Origin: Gammaproteobacteria bacterium
GTDB taxonomy: Bacteria > Pseudomonadota > Gammaproteobacteria > Eutrophobiales > Eutrophobiaceae
Assembly (NCBI GenBank): GCA_003645215.1
Contig: QNEM01000089.1
Coordinates: 1-7,737 of the forward strand
Reading direction: 5' to 3'
Length of the DNA: 7,737 nucleotides
Below the pieces are notes generated by a model. It saw nothing but the letters and a program-made list of their open reading frames with translations, had not been told where the DNA came from and did no database searches. The translations under genes and the position numbers were made by a program. Every line of letters begins with the position of its first letter. Position 1 is the first letter of the stretch. Below are positions 1 to 6,008 of this stretch, one piece after another.

Positions 1-360
1 AAACCTGATGCATAGGGGATAACGATAGTACACCCCTTCATTTGCCTTGATTGAGGCAATGATAACAACAATAAACTGGAAAATTACAACAACAAAAATG
101 AGCACAAAACCAATCAGGATGAACATCAATAATCCTGAGGCGATCATTGCCAGCATGATGGTAATCTGGAAATTTAGAGACTCTTTCCCCTGATCATCAA
201 CAAAAGGCATTTCGTCTCTTTTAATCATCCAGACAACCAATGGACCGATAATCCAGGCTAATGGAATGATATAGCCTGTGAAAACAACCAGGTGACAAAG
301 CATGCCCCAGGTACGTTCATCTTTATCCGGAACGTGAAGCGTATCAACTTCCTGATTCAC
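1..360 (-). CDS. DUF4870-family small membrane protein (3' end outside window)
   Basis: The reading frame runs 120 codons from a GTG at 360 to the left edge without a stop. The N-terminus (about residues 1-18) is polar. Three hydrophobic segments follow, at about residues 20-46, 66-84 and 84-104, with the loop KRDEMPFVDDQGKESLNFQ between the first and second. The segment order, the loop motif 'DDQGKESLNFQ' and the ending 'YYRYPLCIRF' match DUF4870 (Tic20-like) inner-membrane proteins, whose function is not established. Family members are usually about 110-125 residues, so only a few codons are probably missing. The GTG is chosen because a purine-rich AAGAGGGGG (minus strand, 367-375) lies six bases upstream; the other GTG nearby is in a frame that stops quickly. 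It lies 53 bases downstream of the hydrolase gene on the same strand, so co-transcription is possible. The family call is by recognition, not by a search. Confidence 0.85.
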   Translation of the reverse strand, partial: MNQEVDTLHVPDKDERTWGMLCHLVVFTGYIIPLAWIIGPLVVWMIKRDEMPFVDDQGKESLNFQITIMLAMIASGLLMFILIGFVLIFVVVIFQFIVVIIASIKANEGVYYRYPLCIRF

Positions 361-366
361 TGAGCA

Positions 367-375
367 CCCCCTCTT
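367..375 (-). promoter_or_regulatory. Shine-Dalgarno sequence deciding the GTG start of the DUF4870 gene
   Basis: On the minus strand AAGAGGGGG ends six bases before the GTG at 360, and the GAGG core sits nine bases from it. It is the only strong ribosome binding site near the beginning of this frame and supports the non-ATG start. Confidence 0.6.
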
Positions 376-381
376 CTGTCA

Positions 382-408
382 TCACAGCTTATTAACCGTA
401 CACTGTGA
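382..408. repeat. Perfect 6-bp inverted repeat between the two minus-strand genes
   Basis: TCACAG (382-387) and CTGTGA (403-408) are exact reverse complements separated by 15 bases, filling the 53-base gap between the hydrolase stop and the DUF4870 start. The half-sites contain TCACA and TGTGA, but in the opposite arrangement to a CRP site (TGTGA-N6-TCACA), so it is not a standard CRP operator. The loop is too long and lacks a T-tract on the minus strand for a factor-independent terminator. It could be a weak mRNA hairpin or a regulator site, or chance. Confidence 0.35.
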
Positions 409-413
409 CTAGT

Positions 414-1313
414 CTATTGCCTTTCATGCAAGATTTCAGGTGAAATTTCGGAAATTTCGGCAGTTTCGTCCATGACTGGCGCCATGCTTTGTAACCAAAT
501 CTGAATCTGCTCGACCAGGATATCTTCAAACCCCAGGTAATGGTGCCCTGACCCTTGCAGCTCAATTTGTTGAAATTCTGTATTGCCATTCTTATTTGCT
601 GCCAGACGACGATCGTCAATTCCTCGTCTGACATCTTCCAGATCTTTCTCTGCATAGATATCAAGCATGGGAACAGTTATCCCACCAATAAATTTATACA
701 CGTCCAATTTCGGTTTGAAAAATTTTTGCGCCAGCATACTCACAGATATGAATGCCTGTACATTCTCAGGTTTATTAGTTGCCAGAAAATTTGCAGCCTG
801 GGCTGCTCCAAAACTGTAACCAAGCAGAACAATCGGCTCAATCTCCCAGCCATGCAGATAATCTACCGCTGCTTGTATTCGGCTATTTGCCAGTCTTAGT
901 GTCTTGCCATATTCGGCAACGCGTTCTTCCGGAGACAGGATCGGCATCTGAATTGACAATGTCGACCAACCAGTTTCTGTTAATCGCGTTCGTAAAGGGG
1001 AAATCACATCTGGCCAGTCAGGATGTGCACCCATGCCATGCACCAGGATCACAACACCGTTAATTTTTTCGGTTTTTGTTTCACTGATTTCACTGACCAT
1101 GACTCTGACTCTGGCTCTTTTATAGAGCCCAATAAAACGTCCACCTGCTGCCTTTAAACTGATAATTTCATCGACATCTGCCGTCACAGCTAATTTTTCG
1201 GCAATTTGCTGCTCACGACTCAGCTCTTTAATATCTTCCGCGGCAAGCTGGCCGTTGAGCATAAAACCCAGCACAAAAACTACTATGTAAATATCTGTCC
1301 GCATCATAGTCAC
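414..1313 (-). CDS. DUF3530-family alpha/beta hydrolase, exported
   Basis: A 299-residue protein with a hydrophobic N-terminal stretch (about residues 7-25, ending 'GQLAAED') that looks like a signal peptide with cleavage near LAA. The mature part is an alpha/beta hydrolase. The oxyanion-loop motif HGMGAHPDWP is at 92-101, typical of DUF3530. The nucleophile elbow GYSFG is at 165-169 (Ser167). A strand ending VPMLDIYAEKD gives Asp218 or Asp224 as the acid, and GSGHHYLG gives His257 or His258 as the base. The substrate is unknown; an esterase or lipase-like role in the periplasm is inference. The start is uncertain: the longest frame begins with GTG at 1313, but ATGs at 1307 and 1304 give nearly the same signal peptide and none has a clear Shine-Dalgarno sequence. 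The tail (residues 282-299) is acidic with a small EIS-EIS duplication. It is divergent from rpe and upstream of the DUF4870 gene. Confidence 0.85.
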   Translation of the reverse strand: MTMMRTDIYIVVFVLGFMLNGQLAAEDIKELSREQQIAEKLAVTADVDEIISLKAAGGRFIGLYKRARVRVMVSEISETKTEKINGVVILVHGMGAHPDWPDVISPLRTRLTETGWSTLSIQMPILSPEERVAEYGKTLRLANSRIQAAVDYLHGWEIEPIVLLGYSFGAAQAANFLATNKPENVQAFISVSMLAQKFFKPKLDVYKFIGGITVPMLDIYAEKDLEDVRRGIDDRRLAANKNGNTEFQQIELQGSGHHYLGFEDILVEQIQIWLQSMAPVMDETAEISEISPEILHERQ

Positions 1314-1413
1314 AGTCTAATGGATTCATGCCCCAAGTTCATATCCCAGGTTCGCGACCTACACCACCAGGCTGAGTGGCTATCATTGGCATGATCGGGT
1401 AGAGTTGCGGCCT

Positions 1414-1442
1414 TTAACAGACTGTTTTACAACAGATATAAC
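1414..1442 (+). promoter_or_regulatory. Candidate sigma-70 promoter of the rpe-gph-trp cluster
   Basis: TTAACA (1414-1419, five of six bases of TTGACA) is followed after exactly 17 bases by TATAAC (1437-1442, five of six of TATAAT). It is the best promoter-like pair I found in the 134-base divergent gap. Transcription would be expected to start six to seven bases after the -10 box, at about 1448-1449, which is the A or T of the rpe ATG. This predicts a leaderless message, unless a promoter further upstream (for example the isolated TATCAT at 1381-1386, which lacks a good -35) is the real one. Confidence 0.4.
1416..1436. repeat. Alternating AACAG / CTGTT / AACAG repeat in the promoter spacer
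   Basis: AACAGA occurs at 1416-1421 and again at 1431-1436, 15 bases apart, with the reverse complement CTGTT at 1422-1426 between them. The centre element can pair with the left copy (one-base spacer) or the right copy (TTAC spacer). The array fills the space between the candidate -35 and -10 boxes, a usual position for an operator, but no known regulator consensus is recognised and such short repeats can arise by chance. Confidence 0.35.
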
Positions 1443-1447
1443 TAGAT

Positions 1448-2116
1448 ATGACTGATTACATCATTGCCCCCTCAATATTGTCAGCAGATATGGCCCGCTT
1501 GGGCGATGACACTGCTCGGGTACTGGCTGCGGGCGCAGACTTTGTCCATGTTGATGTGATGGATAATCACTATGTTCCTAACCTGACATTTGGTCCGGTG
1601 ATTGTCGAAGCCTTGCGTGATTACGGCATTGAAGCCCCGCTGGATGTGCACTTGATGATCAAACCAGTTGACAGAATCATCCCTGATTTTGCCAGGGCAG
1701 GTGCCAGCTATATCACTTTCCATCCGGAAGCCAGCGAGCATGTGGACAGAAGTCTGCAACTGATCCGTGACAACGGCTGCAAATCAGGACTCGTATTTAA
1801 CCCGGCAACACCTCTGGATATACTCAGCCATGTCATTGATAAAGTGGATATGGTGCTACTCATGTCGGTCAATCCCGGTTTTGGTGGCCAGTCATTTATT
1901 GCGTCTGCTCTGGATAAGCTAAGACAGGCACGACAAATCATTGATGACAGTGGCTACGATATTCGTCTTGAAATCGATGGTGGCGTCAAGGTAGACAATA
2001 TTCGAGAGATTGCCGCAGCCGGTGCCGATACCTTCGTCGCGGGTTCTGCCATCTTTGGTAGTGACGACTACAAAACAACAATCGATGCCATGCGTACTGA
2101 GCTGGCCAGTTCATAA
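1448..2116 (+). CDS. rpe: Ribulose-phosphate 3-epimerase
   Basis: A 222-residue TIM-barrel enzyme that interconverts D-ribulose 5-phosphate and D-xylulose 5-phosphate in the cytoplasmic pentose phosphate pathway. The family signatures are complete: IAPSILSADMARLGD at the N-terminus, HVDVMDNHYVPNLTFGP (34-50) with His34 and Asp36, DVHLMI with His68, LLMSVNPGFGGQ (137-148), and EIDGGV with Asp177. His34, Asp36, His68 and Asp177 correspond to the metal ligands, with the two Asp as acid/base catalysts. Length and N-terminus match the family, so the ATG is secure although no Shine-Dalgarno sequence precedes it. It heads the cluster with gph and the trp genes, the same neighbourhood as in Pseudomonas. 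Its product feeds the pool from which PRPP, the TrpD substrate, is made. Confidence 0.97.
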   Translation: MTDYIIAPSILSADMARLGDDTARVLAAGADFVHVDVMDNHYVPNLTFGPVIVEALRDYGIEAPLDVHLMIKPVDRIIPDFARAGASYITFHPEASEHVDRSLQLIRDNGCKSGLVFNPATPLDILSHVIDKVDMVLLMSVNPGFGGQSFIASALDKLRQARQIIDDSGYDIRLEIDGGVKVDNIREIAAAGADTFVAGSAIFGSDDYKTTIDAMRTELASS

Positions 2117-2138
2117 GCCTGACTCATCACTTACTTTC

Positions 2139-2819
2139 ATGTCTTTAAGTCAACCTGAAATGGTACTGCTGGATCTGGATGGCACAATGGTCGATACCGT
2201 GCCTGATCTTACTTATTGCCTGGATAATATGTTACATGAACTCTCCCTGCCTGAAGCGGGTGAAACAAAGGTCAGGGAATGGGTAGGGAACGGTATTGAG
2301 CGACTGGTCAAACGTGGCCTTACTAATGACTTTGATGGAGAACCCGACGCGTCTCTATTTGAAAAGGCCTTACCCATCTTCATAGACAGTTACAGGGAAA
2401 ATGCATGTAAGCATAGCCAACTATATGCTGGCGTCAGAGAGGGTCTGGATTACCTGGCAAACAATGGTTTTAAACTTGGCTGCGTCACCAACAAACTGAG
2501 CCAGTTTACAAATACAATTCTTGAGACCCTGAATATTCAGAATGCGTTTGGCATTGTCATCAGTGGCGATACCCTGGCAAAGAAAAAACCTGATCCCCTG
2601 CCACTACTACATGCAGCTGAATACTTTGGTGTTAAGCCGGAACAGTCACTTATGATCGGCGACTCGGTGAATGATGTCAGTGCTGCACGTGCTGCTGGAT
2701 TTCAGGTTTTATGTGTCAGCTATGGGTATAATCTTGGTCAGGATATTCGCCTTGCCAAACCAGACTATGTGGTCGACTCACTGGCAGACCTGGTGAATAT
2801 TTTTCAGGTAGCAGCCTAG
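2139..2819 (+). CDS. gph: Phosphoglycolate phosphatase (HAD superfamily)
   Basis: A 226-residue haloacid dehalogenase-type phosphatase that hydrolyses 2-phosphoglycolate to glycolate, clearing a product of DNA repair of oxidised ends or of Rubisco oxygenation. The four HAD motifs are present: DLDGT (Asp12 nucleophile, Asp14), VTNK (Thr117), KKKPDP (Lys150), and GDSVND (174-179, Asp175 and Asp179). The helical cap lies between motifs I and II (about 20-95), as in Gph. The frame stays open upstream to 2010 inside rpe, but ATG 2139 is preferred because it places motif I at the usual distance and lies 22 bases after the rpe stop; ATG 2160 would leave almost nothing before motif I. No clear Shine-Dalgarno sequence precedes 2139. 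HAD specificity is hard to read from sequence, but the rpe-gph-trpE context supports Gph strongly. Confidence 0.92.
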   Translation: MSLSQPEMVLLDLDGTMVDTVPDLTYCLDNMLHELSLPEAGETKVREWVGNGIERLVKRGLTNDFDGEPDASLFEKALPIFIDSYRENACKHSQLYAGVREGLDYLANNGFKLGCVTNKLSQFTNTILETLNIQNAFGIVISGDTLAKKKPDPLPLLHAAEYFGVKPEQSLMIGDSVNDVSAARAAGFQVLCVSYGYNLGQDIRLAKPDYVVDSLADLVNIFQVAA

Positions 2820-4307
2820 ATGACACCAGAACAATTCAAACAACTTGCCGAAGGCAATTACAATCGAATCCCGTTGATGCGAGAAGTACTCGCGGATATG
2901 GACACACCCTTGAGTGCCTATAAAAAACTGGCCGATGAGCCCTATTCCTATTTATTCGAATCTGTTCAGGGCGGTGAGAAATGGGGTCGCTATTCCATTA
3001 TTGGCCTGGGTTCCAGCACCATTCTCCGCGTCTCTGGTCATCAACTGTCTATTGAAGAAGATGGAAAGATTGTTAAGGAGGAAGTCGTCGAAGACCCGTT
3101 ACAGGCAGTTGAAGCATACCATCAGCAATTTCGTGTTCCTGAGATTGCCAGCATGCCAAGATTTTCCGGTGGCATGGTCGGTTACTTTGGCTATGACTGT
3201 GTGCGCTATATTGAGACACGTCTGGATTACGCTCACATGGATGCTTCTGAGAAAGACGACCCGCTTCAATGCCCGGATATTTTGCTCATGGTTTCAGAAC
3301 AGCTGGTGGTATTTGATAACCTCAATGGCAAACTGCATATTATTGTTCATGCAAATCCGGAACAGAGCGATGCCTATGAAAATGCACAAAAACAACTTGA
3401 TGCGCTTGCGGAAAAATTGACTGTTGCTCTGACCAGCAGCCCTAATAATAATACCCGACACGTCGATGAAAAAGATTTTGTTTCTGGATTCACCCAGGAA
3501 GGATTTCAACAAGGTGTAGATCGAATCAAGGATTATATTGTCGAAGGTGATGCCATGCAGGTGGTGCTTTCACAACGCCTTTCGATTCCATTTAATGCGC
3601 CACCGATAGATCTGTATCGTGCCCTGCGTTGTCTGAACCCGTCACCTTATATGTTTTATCTGAACCTGAAGGATTTTCATATCGTTGGATCATCACCAGA
3701 AATACTGGTGCGTCTGGAAGATAATGAAGTTACCGTTCGGCCAATTGCAGGCACTCGCCCGCGTGGTGCCGATGCAGAAGAAGACCTGGCACTGGAGGAA
3801 GAGCTACTGGCTGATCCAAAAGAACTGGCAGAACATTTAATGTTGATTGATCTGGGTCGTAACGACACTGGACGCGTTGCCGAGATGGGTAGCGTCAAGG
3901 TCACGGACAATATGATTGTTGAACGTTATTCACATGTGATGCATATCGTTTCCAATGTAGTGGGCACGCTCAAGGGTGGACTATCTGCAATTGATGTTTT
4001 CAGGGCAACGTTCCCTGCTGGTACTGTTTCAGGTGCTCCCAAGATCAGGGCCATGGAAATCATTGACGAACTGGAGCCCGTGAAACGTGGTGTTTATGCC
4101 GGTGCCGTTGGCTACCTGTCATGGAATGGCAATATGGACACTGCCATTGCCATCCGCACGGCCGTGATTAAAGATGATACATTGCACATACAGGCTGGCG
4201 CAGGCATCGTCGCGGATTCCGTGCCTGAAAATGAGTGGAACGAAACAATGAATAAGGGCCGCGCTATTTTCAGGGCTGTGGCCATGGCTGAAAAAGGCCT
4301 GGGTTAA
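2820..4307 (+). CDS. trpE: Anthranilate synthase component I
   Basis: A 495-residue large subunit that converts chorismate to anthranilate with ammonia delivered by TrpG, the first committed step of tryptophan synthesis. The N-terminal domain has SYLFESVQGGEKWGRYS (43-59); Ser48 in the LFES motif corresponds to the serine of the LLES motif needed for tryptophan feedback binding in characterised TrpE proteins. The C-terminal chorismate-binding domain has PIAGTRPRG (308-316), DLGRNDTGRV (344-353), FPAGTVSGAPKIRAMEIIDE (398-417) and QAGAGIVADSVPENE (458-472). Ala310 in PIAGT, rather than the Lys of PIKGT, argues for anthranilate synthase over the aminodeoxychorismate synthase PabB. The ATG abuts the gph stop with no bases between (TAGATG). 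An AGGT at 2807-2810, inside the end of gph, is a modest Shine-Dalgarno sequence. The lack of space before trpE leaves no room for a leader-peptide attenuator immediately upstream. Confidence 0.97.
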   Translation: MTPEQFKQLAEGNYNRIPLMREVLADMDTPLSAYKKLADEPYSYLFESVQGGEKWGRYSIIGLGSSTILRVSGHQLSIEEDGKIVKEEVVEDPLQAVEAYHQQFRVPEIASMPRFSGGMVGYFGYDCVRYIETRLDYAHMDASEKDDPLQCPDILLMVSEQLVVFDNLNGKLHIIVHANPEQSDAYENAQKQLDALAEKLTVALTSSPNNNTRHVDEKDFVSGFTQEGFQQGVDRIKDYIVEGDAMQVVLSQRLSIPFNAPPIDLYRALRCLNPSPYMFYLNLKDFHIVGSSPEILVRLEDNEVTVRPIAGTRPRGADAEEDLALEEELLADPKELAEHLMLIDLGRNDTGRVAEMGSVKVTDNMIVERYSHVMHIVSNVVGTLKGGLSAIDVFRATFPAGTVSGAPKIRAMEIIDELEPVKRGVYAGAVGYLSWNGNMDTAIAIRTAVIKDDTLHIQAGAGIVADSVPENEWNETMNKGRAIFRAVAMAEKGLG

Positions 4308-4321
4308 GCAAACTGGCTTAA
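4304..4321 (+). repeat. Small stem-loop over the trpE stop codon
   Basis: TTAAGC (4304-4309) and GCTTAA (4316-4321) are perfect reverse complements around a six-base AAACTG loop; the left arm includes the TAA stop of trpE. The stem has only two GC pairs and is followed by A-rich, not T-rich, sequence, so it is not a factor-independent terminator. It might protect or separate message segments at the trpE-trpG junction, or be chance. Confidence 0.35.
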
Positions 4322-4370
4322 GAAAACTGAATCAAGACAGACTAATGACAATTAAACAGACGTAATCACT

Positions 4371-4955
4371 ATGTTATTGATGATAGACAACTACGATTCT
4401 TTTACCTACAACCTGGTTCAATATTTTGGTGAACTGGGAGAAGAGATAATCGTCTATCGTAATGACAAGATCAGCATTCAGGAAATCGAAGACCTGGCAC
4501 CTGAGCGTATTGTTGTTTCTCCCGGCCCATGCACACCTAATGAAGCCGGTATATCACTCGAATTGATTGAACACTTTAAAGGTAAGCTACCGTTACTTGG
4601 CGTTTGCCTGGGGCACCAGAGTATTGGCCAGGCCTTTGGCGGAAGGATTGTTCATGCAAAGGAAATCATGCACGGAAAAACCTCTGAGATTTACCACAAT
4701 AATAATGATGTGTTTGCTGGTCTGGATAATCCATTCACCGCGACGCGTTATCATTCATTAGTGATCGAACAGGAAACCTTGCCCGATTGTTTCGAAGTCA
4801 CGGCCTGGACCCAAACTGAGGCAGGTGAAGTTGATGAAATCATGGGCGTCAGACATAAGGAATATGCCATCTCAGGTGTGCAGTTCCATCCGGAATCAAT
4901 CATGACTTCCTATGGCCATGAACTATTAAAGAATTTTCTGGAGATTAGAAATTAA
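4371..4955 (+). CDS. trpG: Anthranilate synthase component II, glutamine amidotransferase
   Basis: A 194-residue class I glutamine amidotransferase that releases ammonia from glutamine for TrpE. It begins MLLMIDNYDSFTYNLVQY, the standard family start. The oxyanion region VVSPGPCTPNEAG is at 48-60, the nucleophile loop LGVCLGHQSIG at 76-86 (Cys79), and VQFHPESIMT at 170-179 supplies His173 and Glu175 of the triad. It is a stand-alone domain of normal length, not fused to TrpD as in E. coli. In many bacteria such a subunit also serves PabB in folate synthesis, so it may be annotated PabA; the position between trpE and trpD favours TrpG. It starts 63 bases after trpE and has no visible Shine-Dalgarno sequence. 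Confidence 0.95.
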   Translation: MLLMIDNYDSFTYNLVQYFGELGEEIIVYRNDKISIQEIEDLAPERIVVSPGPCTPNEAGISLELIEHFKGKLPLLGVCLGHQSIGQAFGGRIVHAKEIMHGKTSEIYHNNNDVFAGLDNPFTATRYHSLVIEQETLPDCFEVTAWTQTEAGEVDEIMGVRHKEYAISGVQFHPESIMTSYGHELLKNFLEIRN

Positions 4956-4963
4956 TTAGTCCC

Positions 4964-5980
4964 ATGGATATTCAAAGTGCAATTCAATCAGTTATTGATA
5001 AAAAGAACCTCAGTAATGATGAGATGCGCGATGTCATGCAAAGCATCATGACTGGCGAATGTACTGATGCCCAGATCGCAGGTTTTCTGGTTGGACTGCG
5101 CAGTAAAGGCGAGACAGTTGATGAGATTACTGCCGCCGCCCATGTGATGCGAGAACTGGCCAGCCGTGTGCAAATCAATCATGAAACTTTAATTGATACC
5201 TGTGGCACCGGAGGTGATGGAAGCAATACCTTCAACATATCGACCACGGCCGCTTTTGTCGTAGCCGCAGCAGGAGGCCGCGTAGCCAAGCATGGAAACC
5301 GTTCTGTCTCCAGTAAATCAGGTAGCGCCGATGTCCTGGAAGCTGCCGGCGTGAAACTTGAACTCACTCCGGAACAGGTTGCGCAATGTGTTGAAGAGAT
5401 TGGTATAGGCTTCATGTTTGCCCCCATGCATCATAGCGCCATGAAACATGCCATCGGCGCACGTAAAAAACTTGGCGTACGGACTGTATTCAATGTGCTC
5501 GGCCCGCTGACTAATCCTGCTGGTGCAAAACGTCAGGTGATGGGCGTATTCAGTCATGACTGGTTAGAGACATTGGCAAATGTTCTGAAAAATCTTGGTA
5601 GTGAACAGGTCATGATTGTGCATTCTGAAGATGGCATGGATGAAATCAGTATTTCAGCGCCAACGAATATTGCCGAATTGAAAGATGGCGAAATTAAAAC
5701 TTATAAAATTGAACCGGAACAATTTGGCATGCAACGCGCTGATATCAATACCCTGGCCGTTGAAGATGTGGAAGAAAGTTTTAAAGTAATGCAGGCCGTT
5801 CTTGATAATCAGGGTGGACCAACACAGGACATAGTATTGTTAAATGCAGGCGCAGCCATCTATACCGCTGGTATTGAAGATACATTGGCAGCAGGCATTG
5901 AGTCTGCAAAACGTGTAATAGAAGATGGATCAGCCAGGGCCAAACTGGACGAACTGGTTAATCTCACACAAACCTTCTAG
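4964..5980 (+). CDS. trpD: Anthranilate phosphoribosyltransferase
   Basis: A 338-residue enzyme that joins anthranilate and PRPP to give N-(5'-phosphoribosyl)anthranilate, the second step of the pathway. The N-terminal helical region (about 1-70) is followed by the PRPP-binding loop TCGTGGDGSNTFNIST (79-94), KHGNR (109-113) and SSKSGSAD (116-123), all diagnostic of the family. A second metal-binding motif appears in EDGMDEIS (about 222-229). Length is normal. The ATG lies eight bases after the trpG stop. The only GGAG nearby (4940-4943) is about 20 bases upstream, too far for a normal ribosome binding site, so the gene may depend on translational coupling with trpG. Confidence 0.97.
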   Translation: MDIQSAIQSVIDKKNLSNDEMRDVMQSIMTGECTDAQIAGFLVGLRSKGETVDEITAAAHVMRELASRVQINHETLIDTCGTGGDGSNTFNISTTAAFVVAAAGGRVAKHGNRSVSSKSGSADVLEAAGVKLELTPEQVAQCVEEIGIGFMFAPMHHSAMKHAIGARKKLGVRTVFNVLGPLTNPAGAKRQVMGVFSHDWLETLANVLKNLGSEQVMIVHSEDGMDEISISAPTNIAELKDGEIKTYKIEPEQFGMQRADINTLAVEDVEESFKVMQAVLDNQGGPTQDIVLLNAGAAIYTAGIEDTLAAGIESAKRVIEDGSARAKLDELVNLTQTF

Positions 5981-6008
5981 AAAATATCTATATCAATAAC
6001 GTTTAGTC

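Noticed and set aside
555..1063. Two plus-strand open frames (555-899 and 779-1063) opposite the DUF3530 gene
   Set aside because: They are antisense to a gene with clear family motifs, and their translations are low-complexity Ser/Cys/Gln-rich text without domain features.
1348..1370. tRNA-like piece: GGTTCGCGACC followed by ACACCACCA
   Set aside because: It resembles a T-arm plus CCA end, but only two to three stem pairs form, the acceptor strand is too short, and no matching 5' acceptor, D-arm or anticodon arm exists upstream.
1320..1394. 24-codon ORF upstream of rpe as a trp leader peptide
   Set aside because: It has a single Trp codon, no Shine-Dalgarno sequence, and no following terminator hairpin. 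It also lies upstream of the best promoter candidate.
1437..1446. TrpR half-site (AACTAG) next to the rpe start
   Set aside because: Only one CTAG-type half-site is present with no symmetric partner; a lone six-base match is expected by chance.
2010..2138. In-frame upstream extension of gph into rpe (43 extra residues)
   Set aside because: The added residues (MPQPVPIPSSRV...) resemble nothing in HAD phosphatases and read rpe codons in another frame. ATG 2139 gives the standard distance to the DLDGT motif.
2914..3420. 168-codon open frame on the plus strand inside trpE
   Set aside because: It is a frame-shifted shadow of trpE, with no ribosome binding site, no recognisable domain, and trpE motifs on both sides in the correct frame.
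4318..4346. Internal promoter for trpGDC (TTAAGA, 17 bases, ACTAAT)
   Set aside because: Each box matches only four of six consensus bases and the region is AT-rich, so such matches are common. Not listed as a feature.
4345..4365. Six-codon ORF before trpG as an attenuator leader
   Set aside because: The peptide MTIKQT has no Trp, and no terminator/antiterminator pair is visible in the 63-base gap.
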